In this document: positions 54,176 to 64,000 of the stretch, one piece after another
Numbering within the stretch: the stretch's first letter is position 1
Layout of the letters: each line of letters begins with the position of its first letter
Assembly (NCBI GenBank): GCA_963971225.1
Contig: OZ020267.1
Location: 111,556,163 to 111,620,162 of the forward strand
Origin: Melieria omissa
Lineage: Eukaryota > Arthropoda > Insecta > Diptera > Ulidiidae
Direction of reading: 5' to 3'
DNA: 64,000 nucleotides
Notes under the pieces: generated by a model
The model's input: the letters and a program-made list of their open reading frames with translations, nothing else
Told to the model about the DNA's origin: nothing
Databases searched by the model: none
Translations under genes and position numbers: made by a program

Positions 54176-56200
54176 AATGTAAACTGTTCATTATTTTTCT
54201 CCTTATTCACTCTATTTATTAGTAAATATTGGAAGTTTTTACTGCTTCTTCACTCCACTTGCGAGCATTGGACCTTAAGTAGGCAAATTTTTTGTATTGG
54301 TTACGTTAATCAATGGAAATTATGTCAGGATGTGTGATTAGCCCATTAATGCTCACTGCATGCTAACACGTAGAGCACACGTAGACCAAGGAGGCCCATT
54401 GTGATAACCAGTGGCGCACGTAAAGGTTGGGTTTGGGGGTTCAAACTTATCTCAAATATCTGTGTACTGCAAAAATGATGGGTGACAGCTTTAATTTCAA
54501 ATGGAATATGCCTCAAAAGTCGTTACAGATATTCCTCCCCCCCTCCAAAATGAAATCATGCATGAGCCACTGGTTATACCGAATTTTCTTGAACTCATTT
54601 TCTCCACTCAAAGAACCATTTATGCCCCAAAAATTATTATAAAATAGTTGAAAATTTTCCCTTTCCATGCTTTTGTTAAAATGTAAAATATTTCAAAGCC
54701 TTTTCCATTATTTTATTTAAATCTAAACAATTTCCATTATTGCCTTTTCCATTATTTTATTTAAATCTAAACAATTTGAAAGCCTTTTCCATTATTTTAT
54801 TTAAATCTAAAACATTTCTAAAAGGTTGAGCCATTTCCGTTTTCTTGCCGACTTGGAGCGATAGCATTTCGACATTAGCGTTGCCACATAGTTATATTTC
54901 ATTCTATTTATTGTTCAAAACTGTATATTTTTTCAGGAAATACTCAATTATTTGCTTGCAATTCTTAAATGTGTCCTTTTTTTACTCCAATTTTTTCTTT
55001 TTTTGTTTTTTACAAAAATTTTTTTTAACTAAAATTTTTTGGCTAAAACTTTCATTACATCTTCTTTCTGTAACTGCGCGTAAAAATTACAACTTTTACA
55101 ACAACAATTTATACTTTCGCGCAACCATTATCGCATTGTTGCTGCTAATATATAAAAAAAACACATATAAACATTCTCATTTATGAGTTTTACGCTGCAA
55201 CAACAACAAACATATTTCGTTTACTTGCATATCAAAACAACATACAACGGCCATGACAGCTGAGGGCGCAGAGAGCAAATGCGCAATGAGCAACAAATGT
55301 TGTCAAGCAGGCGACATTAAAATGTCAGACCGAAGTTGAATGTCGGCGCGCATAACTTGCAGCAGCAGCAGCAACAACAAAAGCAACACTAAACACTGAA
55401 AATAAAAAGCAACGTCAACCAGACTAACAACAATGACGCCCCCAAAACGGCGCAACAACAAATATGAATGACATTTTTAGCAGCAACAGTAACAAACACA
55501 AAACAACACAACAACAACAATAAAAACAGCTGGCGGAGACGCGAACCGTCATGTCTCATCAAGTTCAAAATAAAAATGACACAAAAATGCCAACAACAAA
55601 AAAAGAAAACATTTTCTGTAGCGCTAAAAGGCAGACAAAAAATTGTGACACAAACGAAAAGTTGAAGAAGGTGTCACAAACACCCACACACACACACACA
55701 GAGTAAGTGTTGTAAGTGTGAATGTCAACAAAAGTTGGCACAAGACTCAAATGCAACATTACGCTAGATGGCATTTAGCCAAACAACAACAACAACAATG
55801 TTTTGGAAAGTGGATAATAACTGAAAAATGTGACATGCAACACTAACGTTTAGTGTAATGTGAAGCAAGTTGCCGTCGGCTGCGTTTGTTGCCACCAACG
55901 ATTGTGGCAGATGTGTGCACATTGTTGTTGTTGCTGGCAATGTTGTTGCTGCTGGTTTTTAAATTTGTTGTATTTTTCTTTTTGTGACATTAGTCACACC
56001 AGCGACCACAAATGACCGATGCCTGCTGATGACAGCAAAATTTCAAGGCACTTTGACAGAGATCATCGAAGGCGCACATCGATACTTGCGGCATCAAACA
56101 GCAGTGGGCAGAAACAATTTTTCATCTTTGCCAAATGTGTTGGTAATTAATGGAAGAACAAATGCCTGGACTCAGCTTTAAGGTAGAAGGAAAAATTCCT
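54176..56200. other. Intron 3, non-coding
   Basis: Three ~40 bp tandem copies of CCATTATTTTATTTAAATCT lie at about 54705, 54748 and 54788. CAA repeats occur near 55370-55520 and 55780, and a CA run at 55688-55700. No gene supported. Confidence 0.45.
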
Positions 56201-56345
56201 AAGAAATCAATCATAGGAAAGGTGTTTTGACTCAGAAGCTTGGACGAAAGCTAAAGACGAAAATACGTTAGGAATCAATCAAAGAAGAAATGTTTTGACT
56301 CAGAAGCTTGAAATGGGGGGGGGGGGAACGTTAGAAATCAATCAA
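56185..56345. repeat. Short tandem repeat with a (G)12 run
   Basis: GTTTTGACTCAGAAGCTTG occurs at about 56225 and 56292, and AGGAATCAATCA-type words at about 56198, 56272 and 56335. Twelve consecutive G lie at 56315-56326. Confidence 0.8.
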
Positions 56346-56437
56346 ACAAGTGTAACGTGAAGACTCCTTAAATAAATCTTGAGCTCAAATTTTAGTCAGG
56401 AATCCTAACTCAAAAACATTTTGTTTTTCAAATATAT

Positions 56438-56822
56438 TGTAACGATGAGGCACTCTGTGCTGTGCTATGCATGAATGCTTTTCCAAGCATACTTTTAGGC
56501 ATGCACTTTGGAGTACGGCCGGTTGGCTATAATTCCGAAGGTGATGGGCTGTGCTAGAACGATCGAGATAGAGAGTACAATGGAACATCGGCGCGATAAG
56601 AAAACAAGTATAAAAAGCAGCAGTGTGCAGCGCAGAGGGACGAGTCTAATTTGAGCCAGCAAAGGGGAAACATGCAATAGTAGTAGTGCAAAGACAAACA
56701 AGTGTAAATTTGTAAATAAAGTGATCGTTGGTTTTTTACTACGTTTTGCGCTGAGTAATTGAAGTTTTTTTTATTTTCAAGCACAATCCAGATACGAACT
56801 TAGAGAAGTCATTTTCGTAACA
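56438..56822 (+). mobile_element. Solo LTR, copy 2 (ATAT target duplication)
   Basis: 385 bp starting TGTAACGATGAGGC and ending TTTTCGTAACA, bounded on both sides by ATAT (56434-56437, 56823-56826). It contains a TATA box (TATAAAAAG, 56609-56617) and AATAAA at 56715, in LTR order. Homologous to 30617-31056 in the same orientation. ATAT targets are typical of the 297/17.6 group of Gypsy elements; assignment to that group is inference. No internal region adjoins. Confidence 0.85.
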
Positions 56823-56826
56823 ATAT

Positions 56827-59800
56827 GAACACAAACAGACTTTATGTCTGCAGAAGACGAAGGGAACCAACGGGAAGATCTCGTAATTGGCGAGTTAACT
56901 ATCGTAAGATTGTAGTAGAAAGAGAGAGATGGTCTATATAGAAGAAAGTAATGGACATCTAACGCCGGGAACATCCGTTTAAAACATTTAGACTGAGCCG
57001 TCCAGGCTTTCAGAATGCAACGTAATGATCCTCAAACTTTAACTCGAGTAGACATTCTATCGAAAGGGGATGGACAGCAAAGACATAAGAAGACATAAAT
57101 ACCAAATGTAGGAGACATTGGACCATAATCAAAGCACGAAGGCAAGCAACGGAAAGATCCTTACAAGAGAATGAATACAGGCGATAGGTCAAATATAACC
57201 CATGAGACATCATCATCATTATTGGCCCAATGGTTCCAGCCATCACGTGACACTTTTTCCCATCCTACATCGCTTTTATCAATAAATTGATCAATTCTGC
57301 GGCTGATAAATTTATAAATTCTTCTTATGAAATTCTTATTCGGCCTAACTTAAAATTCCAAACCACAGTTCAAATTTCCTAAATTTCCTACTGTGTGTCA
57401 AGTCAAAACCATTGATTTCTTTTGTTTTTTTCTTGGTATTTTTCAAAAATCTCAACAACAGACAAATCAAGAATTCTCCTCCACACACACACACACATAC
57501 ATATACACTCACATACCAATAAGCCATTTAACCGCATGGAGCAAGCAACGAAAATGCACTTCATCACTCGGCCAATTCAAGGAACCCTCGTTGCATTTGC
57601 ATACGAAAACGAAATGTCATGTGCGGAATGCTGTCATTAATAACTGACATGCTGTCGCTTTCATACGTTCCAGCTTTTCGTGTTCCTGTGTGCATGTGTT
57701 TGTGTGTGTGTGAATGTAAATGTGCCGCAGCTGTGAAGGACACCAAAGCGCAAAGAGAAACAACAAGGCACAAAAAAATATACAACAGAAACGAGCGAGA
57801 GACAGCAACAAAAAAAAATGACGAAAACAGCAGCAAACCGAAAACGTAACGACACGAGTCATTAAAATGTCATAACAGCTTTGACAATACATTTCAACCC
57901 ACTCACCCATCCACACATACACACACATGCAGACGACATGCAGAAATTTTATTTGTACTTTTTTTTCGGGGGAATGACATATTTTTGACATTCCCTTATG
58001 CAGCTGGCAAGTGCCTCCAGTGACATTTCCACATAAGCAATTCAATAAAACGCCGATATCGATGATGTGTCACAATTTGACACTTGAACGTTTAACGGTA
58101 AAACGCAACAGCGGAGCAATGCCAGGCTAAAGCGATTAACAGTGAAATACACTAAAGCAACTAAGAGAGAAAGAGAGAGAGAAAGGCTGTGTAGGGGAAC
58201 GGTAGAGATTGAGGGGGAGAGAGAGGGGAAGAGAGAGAAAGAGACATTGGGGTAGAGAGAGAGACTGAAAAAGTGCGTGGGCTGCGCTTTAAATGCGAAG
58301 ATTGCAGCCGAAAAACATTAGATGACTGTTGTCAAATGTGACGCGTCTATGTGTGAATGTTAACAGAGATTTAAAAAGAAATGTCTTAAATTAATTAATT
58401 TGTTACGAAAAACTTTTAATATGATTTTAGTTTGAAAAGGTCATTTTCTTTTAAACTGTCTAAAAATAGTCTTTAAATCAATTGTATGGGAACAATCAAA
58501 GTATATCTTTTGTTAAAAATTTTTAGATTTTTAGACTTAATTTTCTTTTTAATTTTCTTAGATTTTTTTATATTGTAGATTTTTATTTTCGTAGAATTTT
58601 ATTACATATAAAGTTCATTGAATGTAAACTGAGGAGTGGCAGGATACGAATAGCAGTTGAGATGGTAAGAAAGAAGGTGATTGTGCTCTTTACTTCGTGC
58701 TCCAGAACCATCAAATTGTCCATCTGGCAACGCTGGCTGTCGCACTTAAACTTCGCAATGTGTTTAAGACAGAAGCAGCAAACGAAAGTAGGATGATGAT
58801 CGCCTTTTGCCATTGACACCGTACAAAAATGTCTGCCCATAAATAAACACATACACTGACATGCCACATGTGTGTGTGTGTCGCTGTGTTTATGACAGCT
58901 GCAAGTGACGGCAACTGACTGCACACACACGGCCCACCGACAGCACTAAGCGCCGCTGCGTGAGTGTAATGACAAAATTTCGTTAGCATAAAAGCAGCAA
59001 ACAAACAAAAGCACAACAAAATAAATGTGCGACAAAACTGTGACAAAAACTTTGGCAGTTGGGCAACACTGTGCACCGACTGTCAAATTACACTATTCGC
59101 TTCGCGTGTTGCTTTTATATTTTTGGCTATTTAGTCCGGCCCGATTCGGGGTCGTCGGATCGTTTGGGGTCGTTAGTGTTGCGTTCAAAGTTGGCTGTCA
59201 ATTTGTTTTTACCACTCATGGTCTTCGTTTATCGTTAAACTGTCGCTGACATGCAGCATAACTAATGGCGGCCGCTATGTGTCGCCTCGCCTCCTACTTT
59301 CTCTCTATCCTCTTTATTTATTTATTTCTTGGCTGATTTTATTTGCTCGCTCAGCGCGCCAGAAATTGTTATTAAAAAAGTTTTGGCCACTCGGCATTGA
59401 TGGATTTGCACGCAGCGCCGCTCGCCATTTTATTGGCGCACATCGCACATTTGCATAAACAGCCAAGCTTTTAATGCAATTTTCTCATTTATTTATTTAT
59501 GTTTATTTGTGTTTGGGCAGGAATTGCGCAAAATTTCATTTCGCCGATGGCACTTTCACTTAGTGCGCATTCGTCGACTGGCCACTTGAGTGTGCGCGCA
59601 TTTGACAAGTTTCGAGTGCACGTTGCTGTCATTTGTCACAGCGTTAACCGTGCTGTGTGTGTCAGCAAGTTGGCAGCACTGGCCAAATTGTTTTTAAATG
59701 AGTTTCTAATGCTTAGGTGGTTTGGCGGAACCTCTGAACCTAGAACCTCTGTCTAATGGATATTCACATGAATTTTCCATAGCATTAAATGCAATTTGCA

Positions 59801-60110
59801 ATAAATTTTTTGTGAAAGCACTAATGGCAGCAAATTGTTGGCTATAGTTGGTAAAAAAAATTCGGAAACAATGTTGCCTCGTAAATTGAATTGGATGAAC
59901 AAAAACTAAATGATGTATTCAATCACCGTTTTGTCATTAAACACATTAATTTTTTGTATTAAGGAAATTGCTATTAAAAATGGGGACTGGAGGTTTCAAA
60001 CTTTCTTTTTCAATCACCCTCATCTGTTCTATGCGAATTGTTCAGCAAATTGTAAAGTTAATCACAATTTCATATCAATTTTAAGTGAAAGAATCCTTTC
60101 AAATTACTTC
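56827..60110. other. Intron 3, non-coding, with CA/TG and GA microsatellites
   Basis: CA/TG runs near 57483, 57700, 57915 and 58870; GA-rich tract at 58163-58262. Leu/Cys-rich or Thr-His open frames here arise from repeats. No exon recognised. Confidence 0.45.
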
Positions 60111-60119
60111 ATTCTTCGA

Positions 60120-60540
60120 TTCAACCGATGGCCGATGGCCGATTCGTCAAAACAAAACACTTTATCGAGCTGTTTTCATTTTTTAGATGAAAGAGATAAG
60201 TTGTCCAGAGATTTTGTTTAGTCAAAACAAAACACTGAATCGAGCTGTTTTCATTTTTCAGATGAAAAAGATAAGTTGTCCAGAGATTTTATTTAGCCAT
60301 GGACCATGCATAATCCCAGAAAAAAGTCCTGTTAGCTTAACGTTTCATACCAATTGTAACCAAAAGAATCCCTTCAAATTACTTTATTCCTTACGGTTGG
60401 CCGATTCGTCAAAACAAAACACTTAATCGAGTTGTTTTCATTTATTAGATAAAATAGATTAGTTGTCCAGAGATTTTTTTAGTCATAGACCATGCACAAT
60501 CCCAGTAAAAAGTCCTGTTGGTTTAACCTAATTTTATGAA
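60120..60540. repeat. Tandem repeats with TCAAAACAAAACACT and GTTGTCCAGAGATTTT
   Basis: TCGTCAAAACAAAACACTTT...CGAGCTGTTTTCATTTTT...AGATAA...AGTTGTCCAGAGATTTT occurs near 60146, 60220 and 60407 (spacings ~74 and ~187 bp). The longer unit also contains GACCATGCATAATCCCAG and AAAAGTCCTGTT (60301, 60487). Confidence 0.8.
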
Positions 60541-60599
60541 TTTTCGTAATTGGAGAACCTGATATTTTAACAAGACAAAGAAAATAAATTCTCTAGAGG

Positions 60600-61530
60600 C
60601 TTAGTGTTGTCATGCATCTGCTTCCTGGAGACTACTTCCATCGTTAACTTGGGTAGGTTAAACTAATCCTTTTCGTTTCCATCTAATGACTACCTGATTA
60701 CCATCGTTAGCTCGAGTAGATCTAATCTGATCCTTTCGTTCCCTTGAAAAGGAGAACAAGTTGTACATGGATTAGTCATGTATCTCGCTCCTGAAGTCTA
60801 TTTCCATCGTTAACTCGAGTAGGTTTAATCTGGCTGCTTTTTGTTTTCTACACAAATAGATTAAGTTATTCAAGGCTTTCTGTAGTCATGGACCTGTCTC
60901 CAAAGGCCATCTAAAGATTATTTCTATCGTTAACTCGAGTAAGTCCAATCTAACGATTTTCGTTTCCCAAACAAACACAGCAAGTTATCCAAGGCTTACT
61001 GTATTCATGAACTTGCTTCCTGATGACTTTTTCTATCGTTTACTCGAGTTGGTCCAATCCGATCCTTTTCGTTCCCTGGATAAACAGAACAAGTTATCCA
61101 GGGGCTTACTGTAACCATGGATCAGCCCTCTGAAGACAATTTCCATCGTTAACTCAAGTAGGTTTAATCTGGCTCTTTTTGTTTTCCAGGCAAAGAGAAT
61201 AAGTTATTCAAGGGCTTTCTGTAGTCATGCATCTTTCACCTAAGGACCACTTGATGATTATTTCTATCGTTTACTCGAGTAAATCCAATCTGATCTTTTT
61301 CGTTTCCTACATAAAGAATTATTCAAGGGTTTTCTGTAGTCATAGACCTGTCTCCTAATGGCAACCTGATTATTTTTCAGTGTTTATCTCGAGTGGGTTC
61401 AAAATGGCCCTTTTCGTTTTCAATACAAAGAGAGCAAGTTATCCAAGGCTTACTGTATTCATGCATCTGCCTCCTGAATACTAATTCCATGGTTAAATCG
61501 GGTAGGTTCTTGTGAGAAATCGAACCTAAC
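60600..61530. repeat. Minisatellite, ~115 bp unit, about nine copies
   Basis: The landmark CCATCGTTAACTCGAGTAGG, with variants, lies near 60638, 60702, 60805, 60925, 61034, 61144, 61265, 61378 and 61492. Units also share AAGTTATCCAAGGCTTACTGT and a GATCCTTTTCGTTTCC word. Spacings are mostly 103-121 bp, with one short unit of 64 bp. Confidence 0.85.
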
Positions 61531-63045
61531 TTGCACTTTAAGCAAACAACATACAGAAACAATCCTTTCGGTTTAACCTACATTCCACCAATTTTGTGAA
61601 GGTTTTTTTTCAATTCAATCCATTTTGCCAAATGCTACAAAACTCTTTTTTAACATGAGCCCTTTTATTTATTTCCAAAAATTAATGTCAATTTATTGCA
61701 CTTACAATTCGAAACTTAAACTTCCATCGAATATGCTTGCAATTGCACCCAACTACCAAATTGTTCACATATTTTCCCCAGACAAATGCGGACATTCATT
61801 GTTCGCATAATTTGGCAGCACTGCTGAAAATTCGCTTACAGCCAAACTGCAAAAGGAATTTTTGAGCTGTGAAACTTGAAGAATTTTGGCGCATCTCTCG
61901 CTGTTGCCACAGTGGTGGCCATGCAATTAAATTGTGTAATTAGTAAAGGAGCAACTTGTCTCGACTTGAAGTTAGATGCCAGACAAATTTCCCGCAGCAA
62001 CCGCACAACAAAAACAACTAATAAAACACTTCAGCGAAACTGCAACCTTAATAAGTTTGCATTCGAACAATTAAATTGCGGTCATTGTGGTGAAAACAGC
62101 AAATCTGCTCAATTGAATTAGTGTTAAGTGGAAAAAAAAACCTTTTGAGCAAAAAAAATGCTGCAAATTTTCATGAATGAATGGCCGAAGAAGAAGAAGC
62201 AGAAGCGCCAAGCTTTATTCTGGATTTTGCAAATTTCAGCAGCAAAAACAAAAAAACTTAAATTATTTGAAAAACCATCTGAATAAATTCCGCTTTGAGT
62301 GCTAATTTAATTTTCAATTTACAGAAAATACAAAAAGTCTTTTAAGCACCAAAAGCTGCTCGCAATCTATTACGCTCGCACACATATTTGCTTCGCTTAA
62401 GCGCACAAAGCGGTCCACACATCTTGATTCGCTCGAATTAAAATAATTTAAATCATTTTCGCAGTGAGATTTTTGCAAAGCGACGCAAAAAATGTGCGTT
62501 CGCTCGTTGTTTTTCATGCTACAGTTGTGCTAACTTGCCAGCCAAACCAGCTAAAAGCATTTTCCAGCAATTGTCGCCCATTGGCGGAAAACATAACCGA
62601 CACAATGGCAACACCAGTTACACTTAAGTAGAATTCATTTAATTGGCAGCACTGTCGCATAACAAAGCCAACTGTTATGCTTTATTATGTTTTAAGTAAA
62701 TAAGATTGCAATGCAATGCATATAAATTAAAAGTAAATTTTGCAAGAAATCCGCAATAATAACAACGAATTCAAACAATGCACCATTCACATTTCAATGA
62801 ATAACAACAGCAACGTTGATCTGGTTGGGCTGTTGTCGCCGCGTGCAGTGGCAACACTAGTCACGCGGCCGACTGCAGTTCATTGTTGATGCAAAGGCTT
62901 AAAGGATTCGCGTATTGTTGCAGGCGCGCGAAATGCGCAAATGCGCAACTGTCGGACTGACTGCGGGCGTTCGAATGTGGCCCATGGGGCCAGAAATGTG
63001 GGCAGCGAAGAATTGTTGGGAATATAATTTATTCCGAACTACTGA
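61531..63045. other. Intron 3, non-coding
   Basis: No exon, element or RNA gene recognised. The open frame at 61876-62121 has no recognisable motif. Confidence 0.45.
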
Positions 63046-63049
63046 GGGC

Positions 63050-63720
63050 TCATTGATTTAGGGGTTTTTGAAATGCATTTTATTTGTTTCTTATTCACTC
63101 CACTTGGGAGCTGAGGACATCAATTAAGTTTTTCGATCTGACTCGATTTGGATGTGATGTGATGTGATGCGATGCGATGCGATGCGATGTAGGGGTTTTT
63201 CAAATGAATTTTTTGTTTCTTATTCACTCCGCTTGGGAGCTTAGGACATCAATTAAGGTTTTCGATCTGACACGATTTGGATGTGATGTGATGTGATTTT
63301 ATGTTATGTTATGTGATGTGATGTGATGTGATTTAGGGGTTTTTGTAATGAATTTTTTTGTTTCTTATTCACTCCGCTTGATAGCTTAGGACATCAATTA
63401 AGGTTTTCGATCTGACTCGATTTGGATGTGATGTGATGTGATGTGATGTTATGTTATGTGATGTGATGTGATGTTATGTGATGTGATGTGATGTGATTTA
63501 GGAGTTTTTGTAATGCATTTTTTGTTTCTTATTCACTCCGCTTGATAGCTTAGGACATCAATTAAGGTTTTCGATCTGACTCGATGTGATGTGATGTGAT
63601 GTGATGTGATGTGATGTGTTGTGATGTGACGTGACGTGATGTGATGTGTGTTGTGTGATGTGATGTGATGTGAAGTGATGTGATGCGATGTGATGCCATA
63701 TGATGTCATATGATGTCATC
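63050..63720. repeat. Composite array: GATGT pentamers inside 130-165 bp units
   Basis: TAGGGGTTTTTGAAATG, CTTATTCACTCCGCTTG, GGACATCAATTAAGG and TTCGATCTGACTCGA recur in order from about 63059, 63190, 63335 and 63500. Each unit ends in a variable run of GATGT/GATGC/TATGT pentamers, growing from ~35 bp to ~130 bp towards the right. Confidence 0.9.
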
Positions 63721-64000
63721 CACGGCTACTTCGCGTAGAATCGATCGGTCAAGCACCATTCTTCTGTTGCCAGGAGTCGATTTTCTTAAAGTTTGACCTA
63801 CTCATGGTAATTTTCTTCGCCTAATCTGCTTCAGTAAGGGTTCTTCACTTTTCAGTGTCCAGAGCCTATAGTTTCTGATTGTGTTTGGTCCTAATAATTT
63901 GTAAGTGATTCGGACAATCACTTGTTGACGAAAACTCATTGTCTCTGTGTGGCTAGTTTCACTCTCAAATGGGCACTTTTTTTTCCTTGTTCACTCCTCT
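63721..64000. other. Intron 3, right end of window
   Basis: No feature recognised; the next receptor exon must lie further right. Confidence 0.4.

Noticed and set aside
1..64000. CRISPR array, prokaryotic operon or phage-like system
   Set aside because: Tandem repeats here lack short identical repeats with unique spacers of constant size. Spliced exons, microsatellites and insect transposons show this is a fly nuclear genome.

Overview
This window is eukaryotic, repeat-rich, AT-rich fly DNA (Diptera, Cyclorrhapha; a tephritid-like genome is my best guess, not proven). The only host gene I can support is the nicotinic acetylcholine receptor subunit nAChRalpha6. Two small coding exons lie on the + strand: exon 2 (39064-39203, 140 bp) and one form of exon 3 (39577-39621, 45 bp). 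Both have canonical splice sites and matching phases. No other receptor exon was recognised, so nearly all of the window is probably upstream/first-intron sequence (1-39063) and a very long third intron (39622-64000, open at the right edge).

Almost everything else is transposable elements and tandem repeats. From left to right: a two-level minisatellite (669-1620); a ~110 bp minisatellite (4240-5290); AT-rich low complexity (7920-10020); a purine-strand satellite (13030-15320); a nearly full-length LOA-type non-LTR retrotransposon with an intact ORF2 and a 12 bp target-site duplication (16742-21379); and a jockey/CR1-like relic interrupted by a TTAA-flanked piggyBac-like MITE (24510-26154). 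Next come a mariner deletion derivative next to a tRNA-derived SINE (26155-27700), a MITE with perfect 46 bp terminal inverted repeats (29126-29431), a solo LTR (30617-31056), a PIF/Harbinger fragment (36068-36754), a tiny 82 bp TTAA element (36869-36950) and a second jockey/CR1-like relic (about 37040-38975) ending less than 100 bp before exon 2.

The third intron holds an AT-rich ~100 bp-period array (42240-43900), a TGTCACAAA-rich degenerate array (45890-46850), an RTE-like retrotransposon relic (49770-51440), a 3' fragment of another non-LTR element (53880-54175), a second solo LTR of the family seen at 30.6 kb (56438-56822), two repeat arrays (60.1-61.5 kb) and GATGT-rich arrays (63.05-63.72 kb). 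Microsatellites of (CA/TG)n, (CAA)n and (GAA)n are scattered throughout.

I found no clearly new biological system. The most useful observations are the receptor exons with an unusual in-frame ATG upstream of exon 2, the well-preserved LOA element with overlapping ORF1 stop and ORF2 start, and the precisely delimited TTAA elements and solo LTRs. Most long open frames here (Leu/Phe/Val-rich or Thr-His-rich) are translations of simple repeats and are not genes.
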